A DNA stretch of 64,000 nt. Origin: Roseobacter sp. MH60115. GTDB lineage: Bacteria > Pseudomonadota > Alphaproteobacteria > Rhodobacterales > Rhodobacteraceae. This document shows positions 51,430 through 59,845 of this stretch, one piece after another. Within the stretch, counting starts at the first letter, position 1. Every line of letters begins with the position of its first letter. The notes beneath the pieces were generated by a model that worked only from the letters and a program-made list of their open reading frames with translations, was not told the DNA's origin and did no database searches. The translations under genes were made by a program, and so were the position numbers. The stretch lies in the NCBI RefSeq assembly GCF_015644665.1, contig NZ_JADOBQ010000004.1:441501-505500 (forward strand), written 5' to 3'.

Positions 51430-53243
51430 GAAAGAGGCTCAATTACTGGAATGAAGTCAAAGCTGCGCACATCGACAAGACCGAGATCGGAGATGCGCAG
51501 TTCCGGGATCACCACGAGGGCGAGCAGCGAGTGCTGCATATAGGCGTTGTTGAGGGTACAGCCACAATCGCGCATGGCCTGCATCATCTTGTCGGTTTTG
51601 GCGGCGATGTCCCGCGCCGGTTGGTCCGACATCAGCCCGGCGATGGGCAGCTCGACCAGCGCGGTCTCGATCCCGTCCTTGAAGATCACGATACCGCCCC
51701 CGACTTCGCCCAACCGGTTCGCGGCCAAAGCCATATGGGCGGCATCGGTGCCGACGACAATCATATGGTGGCTGTCATGGGCCACTGTAGAGGCCATCGC
51801 CATCGGTCCCTCGTAGCCGAAGCCCGAGACAAACGCGTTGGTGACCGATCCCGTGGCGCGGTGGCGTTCGACCAGCGCGATCTGGCAGACCTCACCGGTG
51901 GCCTGTACGCGACCTTCGGTGACCGGCAGTTCGAATTGCAGGGCTTTTGTGGGTGCCTGGTTCTCGACCACGCCGATCACATTGGCGCGGACCGCATTGG
52001 CCCCGCTGGGTGCCGGAATGGCGAAATCATCAGCCGCCAGCACCTTGCCCATATGCACGGTCTGGCGCGCCTTGGCGGGCCAGTTGTAATGCGGGCACTC
52101 GACAAGGCATTTGCCATCTTCCGCCACGATCTGGCCCCGCGCGATGACGGTTTCGATCGGCAAGGTGGTCAAATCCGAGGTCAGGATCACATCCGCACGT
52201 CTGCCGGGGGTGAGCGAGCCGATCTCGCGTTCCAGCCCGAAATGGGTGGCCGTGTTGATCGTGGCCATCTGCAGCGCCACCACCGGGTCACAGCCGCAGT
52301 CTATCGCGTGGCGCACGACCCGGTTCATGTGTCCGTCATTCACCAGCGTGCCTGAATGACAGTCATCCGTGCACAGGATCATGTTGCGCGGATCGAGCCC
52401 CTTTCCGGTGATCGCCGTGATCTGCGTTTCCACATCGTACCACGCGGACCCGAGCCGGATCATCGACCGCATCCCCTGCCGCATCCGCGCGATGGCATCT
52501 TCTTCGCATGTGCCTTCGTGATCATCTGCGGGGCCGCCGGCAACATAGCCTGCGAAGGCGGGGCCCAGATCGGGCGAGGCATAATGCCCGCCCACGGTCT
52601 TACCGGCGTTTTGCGTCGCAGCCATCTCGGCCAGCATCTTGGGGTCGGCGTTTGACACACCGGGGAAATTCATCATCTCGCCCAGCCCGATGATGCCCGG
52701 CCACTGCATGGCTTCCGCCACATCCTCTGCTGTGATCTCGAACCCCGTGGTCTCCATCCCCGGCGCAGAGGGCGCGCAGGAGGGCATCTGGGTGAAAATG
52801 TTCACCGGCTGCATCAGCGCCTCGTCATGCATCATGCGCACGCCTTCCAGCCCCAGCACATTGGCAATCTCATGCGGGTCGGTGAACATGCTGGTGGTGC
52901 CATGGGGAATCACGGCACGGGCGAATTCCGCCGGGGTCAGCATGCCGCTCTCGATGTGCATATGCCCGTCACAAAGACCGGGGACCATGTACCGCCCCTG
53001 CGCCGCGATGATCCGGGTGTCTGGTCCAATGCAATGCGACGCATCCGGCACCACACAGGCGATGCGACCGTCCACAATGGCAATATCGTGGTGGTCGAGG
53101 ATTTCACGGGTGTGCACATTGACCCATGTGCCGCCCTGTATCACGGTGTCAGCCGGGGCGCGGCCCGTGGCAACGGCGATCAACCGGCTGGCGGAATCGG
53201 GCCATGTTGGAAAAGAAGCATGCGTCATGTCCCTAGGTGCCAT
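51426..53243 (-). CDS. ade: Adenine deaminase
   Basis: 605 residues (600 if a later ATG at 53228 is used). Deaminates adenine to hypoxanthine with a metal centre. Metal-binding motif LCDGHMHIESGMLTPAEFA, then ILCTDDCHSGTLVNDGHMNR with the metal-binding Asp, and the C-terminal half typical of Ade (SHHMIVVGTDAAHMALAANR). Operon with amn: AMP to adenine to hypoxanthine, a purine-salvage or nucleotide-turnover route. There is a divergent VOC protein gene 35 bases away. Confidence 0.93.
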   Translation of the reverse strand: MAPRDMTHASFPTWPDSASRLIAVATGRAPADTVIQGGTWVNVHTREILDHHDIAIVDGRIACVVPDASHCIGPDTRIIAAQGRYMVPGLCDGHMHIESGMLTPAEFARAVIPHGTTSMFTDPHEIANVLGLEGVRMMHDEALMQPVNIFTQMPSCAPSAPGMETTGFEITAEDVAEAMQWPGIIGLGEMMNFPGVSNADPKMLAEMAATQNAGKTVGGHYASPDLGPAFAGYVAGGPADDHEGTCEEDAIARMRQGMRSMIRLGSAWYDVETQITAITGKGLDPRNMILCTDDCHSGTLVNDGHMNRVVRHAIDCGCDPVVALQMATINTATHFGLEREIGSLTPGRRADVILTSDLTTLPIETVIARGQIVAEDGKCLVECPHYNWPAKARQTVHMGKVLAADDFAIPAPSGANAVRANVIGVVENQAPTKALQFELPVTEGRVQATGEVCQIALVERHRATGSVTNAFVSGFGYEGPMAMASTVAHDSHHMIVVGTDAAHMALAANRLGEVGGGIVIFKDGIETALVELPIAGLMSDQPARDIAAKTDKMMQAMRDCGCTLNNAYMQHSLLALVVIPELRISDLGLVDVRSFDFIPVIEPLS

Positions 53244-53278
53244 GGCATTCGGGAAGGTTCAAGCAGGGAGGTGCGGAT

Positions 53279-53698
53279 ATGGATTACGAAACGGTCACGG
53301 CCGAGGATTTCGGCAAAAGCCTGCGCGGCATCGGGTTGAATCTGCTGGTGCGCGATGTCCGGGCCACCTGTGCCTTCCTCGCGGATGTCTTTGACTTCAA
53401 CGCTCACCGGGTCAGCGACGACTTCGCCATCATCACTGCGGGCAAGGAGGTGTTCCAATTGCACAGCGACGGCACCTATGCGGATAGTCCGCTGCTGGGT
53501 CTGCTCCCTGAGAACCCGCCGCGCGGCGCAGGTCTCGAAATCCGGCTCTATGACAGCGATCCGGATGCCGCCGCGTCCAGGGCGGAGGCGTGCGGCGCCA
53601 TGATCCTGCAGGCCCCGGCCGATAAGCCGCACGGGCTGCGCGAAGCCTATATCCTCTGCGGCGATGGCTACGCCTGGGTTCCCAGCCGCCCGCTTTGA
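53279..53698 (+). CDS. VOC-superfamily protein (glyoxalase-like)
   Basis: 139 residues; ATG 53279 has GGGAGG upstream. Two beta-alpha-beta-beta-beta modules: GIGLNLLVRDVRATCAFLAD at the N-terminus and GAGLEIRLYDSDPDAAASRA further on. The metal ligands typical of the fold are partly visible (FQLHSDGTY). Function unknown; members include lyases, dioxygenases and resistance proteins. It lies between ade and lysR. Confidence 0.82.
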   Translation: MDYETVTAEDFGKSLRGIGLNLLVRDVRATCAFLADVFDFNAHRVSDDFAIITAGKEVFQLHSDGTYADSPLLGLLPENPPRGAGLEIRLYDSDPDAAASRAEACGAMILQAPADKPHGLREAYILCGDGYAWVPSRPL

Positions 53699-53706
53699 GA
53701 ACGGCA

Positions 53707-53730
53707 GGTAGGGTGGGCTTTCAGGCCACC
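53707..53730. repeat. Palindromic gene-end repeat, copy 4
   Basis: GGTAGGGTGGGCTTTCAGGC followed by CACC, almost identical to copy 2 at 17315. It includes the stop codon and last codons of the LysR regulator, so the repeat is encoded into the C-terminus of that protein. It lies between convergent genes. Confidence 0.72.
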
Positions 53731-54593
53731 TTCTGCGTCGCGATCTCCTCCCGCAGCCAGGTTGAAAAGGCACGGGCGGCACTCATCTCATGGGCGCGGG
53801 GCGACTGGATCAGATAATAGGCCTCCTGCATTCGGGCGCGATGGGAAAAGGGGGCGACCAGATGGCCCGCCTCAATCAGTCCACCCGCAATGGCATCATG
53901 CGCCAAGGCGAGCCCGCCACCGGTCATGGCAACCGAAAGCGGCACGGAATAGGTGGTCGCATAGGTAATGGGTGGATCGGGCCAGTCGAGCGTCTGCTCT
54001 TCCGCCCAGACCGCCCAAGTGCCCATCATGTTGGCGCAATCATAAAGCGGCTGGTCCGCCAGCGTCTGTAATGTCACCGGATAGTCGGGCGCACAGACCG
54101 GATAGTAGTGATCGGTCAGCAGCACTTCGGCGTGCACGCGGTCCGACGGGCGCAGGGAAAAGCGAATTTCCACATCGGCGCCGTCGGCCATATCCCGCGG
54201 CTCCCACAACTCGGTGACGATATTGATCTGCACCTCCGGGTGCCTGGCCCGAAAGCGGATCAGCCTCGGCGCCAGCCAGTGAATCGCAAAGGTCAGGTTC
54301 GATTGAACCTGCAGGACATCGCTTTCGTTGCGCGTCAGGGCGCGGGTGCCATGGGCCAATGTGCGAAAAGCGTCGCGCACCACCGGCAGATAGCTGATGC
54401 CGGTCTGGGTCAGCTCCAGCGCGCGGGGGCGCCGGTGAAAGAGCGGTCGCCCCAGAAACCCCTCGAGGGATTTGATCTGCTGGCTCACGGCGCTCTGGGT
54501 CATGTTCAGATCGCGCGCGGCCCCGGTAAAGCTCAGTGTCCGGGCCGAGGCCTCGAAGGCGCGGAGCCAGTTCAGAGGGGGCAGGTCAACCAT
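53721..54593 (-). CDS. LysR-family transcriptional regulator (GcvA-like)
   Basis: 290 residues from ATG 54593. Winged helix-turn-helix at the N-terminus (LNWLRAFEASARTLSFTGAA; LNMTQSAVSQQIKSLEGFLG) and a periplasmic-binding-like effector domain. Closest in style to GcvA regulators. Its C-terminal tail is specified by a repeat element. It is transcribed divergently from the class II aldolase and desaturase genes, which are its likely targets. Confidence 0.92.
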   Translation of the reverse strand: MVDLPPLNWLRAFEASARTLSFTGAARDLNMTQSAVSQQIKSLEGFLGRPLFHRRPRALELTQTGISYLPVVRDAFRTLAHGTRALTRNESDVLQVQSNLTFAIHWLAPRLIRFRARHPEVQINIVTELWEPRDMADGADVEIRFSLRPSDRVHAEVLLTDHYYPVCAPDYPVTLQTLADQPLYDCANMMGTWAVWAEEQTLDWPDPPITYATTYSVPLSVAMTGGGLALAHDAIAGGLIEAGHLVAPFSHRARMQEAYYLIQSPRAHEMSAARAFSTWLREEIATQKVA

Positions 54594-54698
54594 TATAACC
54601 ACTTCATTAGTTTTACTTATGGCCAGCTTGCGTTTTTTTCGTTGGTCAGGCAAGCGGCTTGGATGTTGTCATGGGGACAGATGACCCGGAGGATACCC
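54594..54698. promoter_or_regulatory. Divergent promoter region of lysR and aldolase
   Basis: 105 AT-rich bases between the two starts. ATTAG at 54606-54610 matches the inverse of the CTAAT core bound by GcvA-type regulators. A GGAGG ribosome site for the aldolase is at 54688-54692. No clear -35/-10 pairs assigned. Confidence 0.45.
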
Positions 54699-55448
54699 GT
54701 GACGGAAATGCGCCCGAATATGGAGAACTGGCAGGAGCGGGTTGACCTCGCCGCCGCCTTCCGCTGGACCGTGCGGCTGAACATGCACGAGGCGGTGGCC
54801 AATCACTTTAGCCTCGCCATCAACGAGGATGGCACGCGGTTCCTGATGAACCCGAACCAAATGCATTTCTCGCGCATCCGGGCCTCGGACCTGATCGTCG
54901 TGGATGCCAATGACCCGACCAGCATGGAGGGCCCGGACGCGCCGGACCCAACGGCCTGGGGGCTGCACGGTGGTTTGCACCGGCATTGTCCGCACGCCCG
55001 CTGCGCCATGCATGTGCATTCGCCCTATGCCACGGCGCTGGCCGCCTTGGCCGACAGCCGTCTGCCGCCGGTGGACCAGAACGCCTGCACCTTCTTCAAT
55101 CGCTACGTGATCGACGACAACTATGGGGGGCTCGCCTTCGAGGAGGAAGGGGCGCGCTGCGCTCAGCTTTTCGACGATCCAAAAAAGAAGGTCATGATCA
55201 TGGGCAATCACGGCATCATGATCATTGGCGACACCGTCGCCGATACCTTCAACCGGCTCTACTACTTCGAGCGCGCCTGCATGACCTATATTCTCGCGCT
55301 GCAGACCGGCCAGCCGCTGCGCGTGTTGTCGGATGAGGTGGCGGAAAAGACCGCACAGGAACTGGAAAGCTACCCCGAACAGGATGCCCGACATCTGGCG
55401 GAATTGAAGGCGATCCTAGATGAGGAGGGCTCGACGTATGCCCAGTGA
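54699..55448 (+). CDS. Class II aldolase/adducin-family protein
   Basis: 249 residues from GTG 54699, chosen because GGAGG lies seven bases upstream; ATG 54681 and ATG 54708 are alternatives. The fold binds a divalent metal by histidines: MHVHSPYATALAAL and VMIMGNHGIMIIG, plus HGGLHRHCPH. The family includes fuculose- and ribulose-phosphate aldolases and decarboxylases; substrate unknown. The last 11 bases overlap the desaturase gene, so the two are translated together, presumably under LysR control. Confidence 0.85.
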   Translation: MTEMRPNMENWQERVDLAAAFRWTVRLNMHEAVANHFSLAINEDGTRFLMNPNQMHFSRIRASDLIVVDANDPTSMEGPDAPDPTAWGLHGGLHRHCPHARCAMHVHSPYATALAALADSRLPPVDQNACTFFNRYVIDDNYGGLAFEEEGARCAQLFDDPKKKVMIMGNHGIMIIGDTVADTFNRLYYFERACMTYILALQTGQPLRVLSDEVAEKTAQELESYPEQDARHLAELKAILDEEGSTYAQ

Positions 55449-56454
55449 TACAGAAGCCCAGGAGAGAGCCAGCCACGCGGAGGTGCGCGAGGCCGGGCGC
55501 TGGAACTTCCGGCCGCCAACGCCGCTGGCGCAGAACCCGCTGTTTCAATGGCCGCCGCGTCCGCGCGCGATTTTCCAATGGTACGCGGCCTTCTGGCTCG
55601 AAATCTCGACAACAACCTTGTGCTTTGTGCTGGCCCTGCTGGCCTATTTCGCAATTCTGCCGGAACTGGCGGAGATGCAGGTGCTGGCCTGGGGTTGGGT
55701 CGCGAAGGTCTGGCTGGCCAATCTGGTCCCGCAGGTGATCTGTGCGGGCATGCTGCACTACTGGCTGATCATGCGCAAAGGGCAGGGCGACCGCACCAAA
55801 TACGACCCGCGCGATCAGGCGCGCAATAACGGCACCTTCACCTTCGGCAACCAAGTGCACGACAATATGTTCTGGCACATCGCCAGCGGGATTACCCTGT
55901 GGACGGCTGCGCAGGTACTGGTCTTCTGGGCAATGGCGAACGGCTATGCGCCAACCATGCTCTTTCCCGGTAATCCGGTCTGGTTTGTGGCGTTTTTTGT
56001 GGTGTTGCCAATTTGGTCAAGTTTCCATTTCTACTGGATTCACCGGCTGTTGCACTGGCCGCCGCTCTACAAGCTGGCGCATTCCCTGCACCACCGCAAC
56101 GTGAACGTGGGGCCGTGGTCGGGGATTTCCATGCACCCGGTTGAACACCTGCTCTTCTACACCAACTTTGCCATTCATTTCATCGTCCCCAGCCATCCGC
56201 TGCATGTGCTTTTTCACGGCTACGTGCAATCCACCCACCCGGTGTTTTCGCATTCCGGCTTCGAGGAGATCGTCGTCGGGGACAAGCGACAGGCCAAGGC
56301 GGGCGTGTTCTTTCATCAGCTGCACCATCGCTATTTCGAGTGCAACTACGGCACGGTCGAAATGCCCTGGGACCGCTGGTTTGGCAGCTACCATGACGGT
56401 TCGGCGCAGGCCACGGAAGAGACCCGCGCGCGCAAGAAGCAGATGTACACCTGA
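55438..56454 (+). CDS. Sterol-desaturase/fatty-acid-hydroxylase-family membrane protein
   Basis: 338 residues with about four membrane helices. Di-iron histidine boxes are HRLLHW, HSLHHRN and HQLHHRYFECN, plus HPVEHLLFYTNFAIH, all facing the cytosol. Members hydroxylate or desaturate lipids, carotenoids or sterol-like substrates with O2. ATG 55438 has GGAGGG upstream and overlaps the aldolase gene. Sharing a transcript with a class II aldolase is unusual. Confidence 0.9.
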   Translation: MPSDTEAQERASHAEVREAGRWNFRPPTPLAQNPLFQWPPRPRAIFQWYAAFWLEISTTTLCFVLALLAYFAILPELAEMQVLAWGWVAKVWLANLVPQVICAGMLHYWLIMRKGQGDRTKYDPRDQARNNGTFTFGNQVHDNMFWHIASGITLWTAAQVLVFWAMANGYAPTMLFPGNPVWFVAFFVVLPIWSSFHFYWIHRLLHWPPLYKLAHSLHHRNVNVGPWSGISMHPVEHLLFYTNFAIHFIVPSHPLHVLFHGYVQSTHPVFSHSGFEEIVVGDKRQAKAGVFFHQLHHRYFECNYGTVEMPWDRWFGSYHDGSAQATEETRARKKQMYT

Positions 56455-56564
56455 TGGTGGTCCGCGTGGTCATCGACGATCTGTCGTGCTGGACGAGTAC
56501 GCGGCGCTTGGGGAAGTGAGGCCGCGCGCCGCCTTCCTTTCACCGTATGCAAGAGACCTGACAG

Positions 56565-57728
56565 ATGACGACATTTGGCCTGACTGACGAACATCAGATG
56601 ATTGCGGAGACCGTCCGCAGCTTTGTTGAAAATGAAATCTACCCGCATGAAGAACTGGTCGAACGCACCGGCGAGGTGCCTGCTGAGATTGCGCAGGAGA
56701 TCAAGCGCAAGACGATTGAGCTGGGCTTCTATGCTTGCAACTTTCCCGAAAGTGTTGGCTGCGCAGGGCTGAACCATCTGGAGTTTGCACTTGTCGAGCG
56801 GGAATTGGGGCGCGGCTCCATGGCGCTCAATCATTTCTTTGGACGACCGCAGAATATCCTGATGGCCTGTGAAGGCGCGCAGGTGGAGCGTTACCTGATG
56901 CCCGCGGTGCGGGGCGAGAAGATGGACGCGCTGGCCATGACGGAACCGGGCGCGGGGTCGGACGTGCGGGGCATGAAATGCGCCGCCGTGCGGGACGGTG
57001 GCTATTGGGTGGTGAACGGCACCAAGCATTTCATTTCGGGCGCGGAGCATGCGGATTTCATCATCGTCTTCATCGCAACCGGAGAGGACCAGACGCCGAA
57101 GGGACCGAAGAAGCGGATTACGGCGTTTCTGGTCGATCGCGGCACGCCCGGTTTCATCATCCGCGACGGGTACAAGTCGGTGAGCCACCGCGGCTACAAG
57201 AACATGATCCTCGACTTCGATGACTGCCGTCTGCCGGACGCGCAGGTTCTGGGGGAGGTCGATGGCGGGTTCGAGGTGATGAACACCTGGCTTTATGCAA
57301 CCCGGATTACGGTCGCCGCGATGTCTGTGGGTCGTGCGCGGCGGGTGTTCGATTTTGCGTTGAACTACGCCGCAGAGCGGGAGCAATTCGGTCAAAAGAT
57401 CGGAAAATTTCAAGGGGTCAGTTTCCAGCTCGCCGATATGATCACGGAGATCGACGCCGCGGATCTGCTGACGCTTGCCAGCGCTGACCGGCTGGACAGG
57501 GGATTGCCCGCAAACCGCGAGATCGCGAGTGCGAAGCTTTATGCCAGCGAGATGCTGGCGCGGGTCACGGATGCGGCGATCCAGGTGCATGGCGGCATGG
57601 GGCTGATGGATGACTATCCGCTGGAGCGGTTCTGGCGGGATGCGCGGGTGGAACGCATCTGGGATGGGACGAGCGAGATCCAGCGCCATATCATCAGCCG
57701 CGATCTGCTGCGCGCGCTGGGGGCATAG
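56565..57728 (+). CDS. Acyl-CoA dehydrogenase
   Basis: 387 residues. FAD-linked alpha,beta-dehydrogenation of an acyl-CoA, electrons passing to ETF. FAD and substrate motifs: ALAMTEPGAGSDVRGMKCA and YWVVNGTKHFISGAEHADF; the C-terminal helix bundle has VQHGG-like VHGGMGLMDDYPLERFWRD. The position of the usual catalytic Glu (in YEGTSEIQR) is Asp367 (WDGTSEIQRH). First gene of a three-gene CoA module with the CoA synthetase and hydratase downstream. Confidence 0.92.
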   Translation: MTTFGLTDEHQMIAETVRSFVENEIYPHEELVERTGEVPAEIAQEIKRKTIELGFYACNFPESVGCAGLNHLEFALVERELGRGSMALNHFFGRPQNILMACEGAQVERYLMPAVRGEKMDALAMTEPGAGSDVRGMKCAAVRDGGYWVVNGTKHFISGAEHADFIIVFIATGEDQTPKGPKKRITAFLVDRGTPGFIIRDGYKSVSHRGYKNMILDFDDCRLPDAQVLGEVDGGFEVMNTWLYATRITVAAMSVGRARRVFDFALNYAAEREQFGQKIGKFQGVSFQLADMITEIDAADLLTLASADRLDRGLPANREIASAKLYASEMLARVTDAAIQVHGGMGLMDDYPLERFWRDARVERIWDGTSEIQRHIISRDLLRALGA

Positions 57729-57731
57729 GGT

Positions 57732-57770
57732 TTTATGCCTCCGGCGGGGATATTTTGGGCCAGAAGAAGC
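57732..57770. repeat. Intergenic repeat of the GCCTCCGGCGGG type, copy 2
   Basis: TTATGCCTCCGGCGGGGATA followed by TTTTGGGCCAGAAGAAGC, right after the acyl-CoA dehydrogenase stop. It shares TGCCTCCGGCGGG-ATATTT with copy 1 at 2011. It overlaps the region where an in-frame TTG (57755) could start the next gene; that start is therefore disfavoured. Confidence 0.6.
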
Positions 57771-57784
57771 GCTGGGGGTTTCGG

Positions 57785-59845
57785 GTGAGCCGTGACTTTG
57801 ATCGTTTGTTGCGGCCCCGGTCCGTGGCTGTTATCGGCGGCGGTATGTGGTGTCAGCAGGTGGTGCGGCAGCTGCATGGCATGGGGTTTGGCGGTGAGAT
57901 CTGGCGGGTGCATCCTGACCCTGCGCGGGTGGAGGGGATTGCCGCCGTGGCATCGGTTGCTGATCTGCCCGGTGTGCCGGACGCGGTTTTCATTGGTGTG
58001 AACAGGCATCTGACCGTGCAGGTCGTGTCGGCTTTGGCGCAGATGGGGGCGGGGGGCGCGGTCTGTTTCGCGTCAGGCTTCTCCGAAGCGACCGGAGAAG
58101 ATGGCAGCGCCCATGATTTGCAATCGGCTCTGGTTGCGGCGGCGGGCGATATGCCCATCCTCGGGCCGAATTGTTATGGGTTCATCAACGCGCTGGACGG
58201 CGCAATGCTCTGGCCGGATCAGCATGGTTGTGTGTCGGTGGAGCGGGGTGTCGCGATCCTGACACAGAGCTCCAACATCGCGATCAACCTGACGATGCAG
58301 CAACGCGGGCTGCCAATTGCCTTTGTCGGGACCTGTGGGAACATGGCCCAGACCTCGCAGGCGGATCTGGCTTCTGCACTGTTGGATGATCCGCGGATCA
58401 CCGCAATTGGTCTGCATATTGAAGGGTTCGGGGGTACTGCGGCCTGGCACGCGCTGGCCATAAAAGCACATGGCAAGGGGGTGCCGCTGGTGGCTTTGAA
58501 GGCGGGCGTGTCGCAAGAAGCGCAACGCGCGACCCTGTCGCATACCGCCTCCCTTGCGGGCAGCGATGCCGGGGCCGCCGCTTTTCTGGCGCGTTTGGGG
58601 ATTGCTCGTGTGCATGATTTGCCGAGCTTTCTGGAAACCTTGAAGCTGCTGCATGTCGCGGGTCCGCTGGAGCACCCCACTTTGTCGAGCATCAGCTGTT
58701 CCGGGGGAGAGGCCAGCCTGGCGGCAGACGCCGCCGTGGGCATGCGGCTGTCCTTTCCGGCGCTGGAACCTCAGCAAAAGACGGCGTTGCAGGAGGTATT
58801 GGGCCCGATGGTCGCCCTGTCCAATCCGCTGGACTATCACACCTATATCTGGGGGGATGCCCGTAAAATGGCGGCGGCCTGGACCCCGATGGCGGCAGCA
58901 CATATCGGATTGGTTTTGATACTCGTTGACTACCCGCATACCGATGCTGCGGATTGGCATTGCGCGACCGAGGCTGCGATTGCGACTTACCGGGCCAGCG
59001 GGCGGCCCGTGGCCGTGGTCTCGACGCTGCCGGAACTGATGCCCGCTGAGGTTGCCGCGACGTTGATGCAGGCCGGGGTCACCCCGCTCTTTGGCCTGCG
59101 CGAGGCGATGGTGGCGGCGGAGGCGGCGGCGCATCTGTCCGCGCCTAGTGTCGCGCCGCCCTTGGTTGCGTCACCGCCCGCCACGCCCCGGATGCTGAAG
59201 GAGGCAGAGGCGAAAGGCCTGTTGCAACGCTTTGGTGTGATCGTGCCTGCCCATTTGGTCTGCGAGGATGTTTTGCAGGTTGATGCCACGGCGCTGCGCG
59301 CGCCCTTGGCGCTCAAGGCACAGGGGATTGCGCATAAATCGGAAGTTGGCGCGGTGCGTCTTGGCCTGTCTCACGGTGATCTGCCTGATGCGGCACGGAC
59401 GCTGCCCAAGGGCAGTTTGCTGATCGAAGAGATGGTGCAGGGCGGTATCGCCGAACTGCTGATCGGGGTCACTGTGGATGCCGCACACGGCTACGTCCTG
59501 ACCCTCGGAACCGGCGGTGTCATGACGGAATTGTGGCAGGACAGCGCGTCGTTACTGCTGCCGGTGACCGAGATGGACGTCCGGCAGGCCCTGTGCCACC
59601 TCAAAACCTACCCGCTGCTGACTGGGTTTCGCGGCAAGCCACCCGTTGATTTGAGTGCGATTGTCGAGACCGTTATGGCGCTGCAGAGATGTGTGATTGC
59701 GCATCAGGGCGAGATCGCGGAAGTTGAGATCAACCCGCTGATCTGTACACCGACATCGGCGGTTGCCGCGGATGCGCTGATGGTGCTGGATACGTCGGCG
59801 ATTTCAGAAGGAGAGAGGCATGGACCCGATCAAAACTGCTCGTAA
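57785..59845 (+). CDS. ADP-forming acetate-CoA ligase-family protein
   Basis: 686 residues from GTG 57785. Domains: CoA-binding (RPRSVAVIGGGMWCQQVVRQ at the start), a succinyl-CoA-ligase-like segment (LGPNCYGFINALDG; ILTQSSNIAINLTMQQRG), a conserved TLSHTASLAGSDAG with the likely phosphohistidine, and a C-terminal ATP-grasp domain (EAKGLLQRFGVIVPAH; LALKAQGIAHKSEVGAVRLG; VEINPLICTPTS). Makes an acyl-CoA with ATP giving ADP and phosphate. The 3' end overlaps the hydratase by 26 bases. Substrate unknown; family members exist for acetate, pimelate and betaine-type acids. Confidence 0.86.
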   Translation: MSRDFDRLLRPRSVAVIGGGMWCQQVVRQLHGMGFGGEIWRVHPDPARVEGIAAVASVADLPGVPDAVFIGVNRHLTVQVVSALAQMGAGGAVCFASGFSEATGEDGSAHDLQSALVAAAGDMPILGPNCYGFINALDGAMLWPDQHGCVSVERGVAILTQSSNIAINLTMQQRGLPIAFVGTCGNMAQTSQADLASALLDDPRITAIGLHIEGFGGTAAWHALAIKAHGKGVPLVALKAGVSQEAQRATLSHTASLAGSDAGAAAFLARLGIARVHDLPSFLETLKLLHVAGPLEHPTLSSISCSGGEASLAADAAVGMRLSFPALEPQQKTALQEVLGPMVALSNPLDYHTYIWGDARKMAAAWTPMAAAHIGLVLILVDYPHTDAADWHCATEAAIATYRASGRPVAVVSTLPELMPAEVAATLMQAGVTPLFGLREAMVAAEAAAHLSAPSVAPPLVASPPATPRMLKEAEAKGLLQRFGVIVPAHLVCEDVLQVDATALRAPLALKAQGIAHKSEVGAVRLGLSHGDLPDAARTLPKGSLLIEEMVQGGIAELLIGVTVDAAHGYVLTLGTGGVMTELWQDSASLLLPVTEMDVRQALCHLKTYPLLTGFRGKPPVDLSAIVETVMALQRCVIAHQGEIAEVEINPLICTPTSAVAADALMVLDTSAISEGERHGPDQNCS

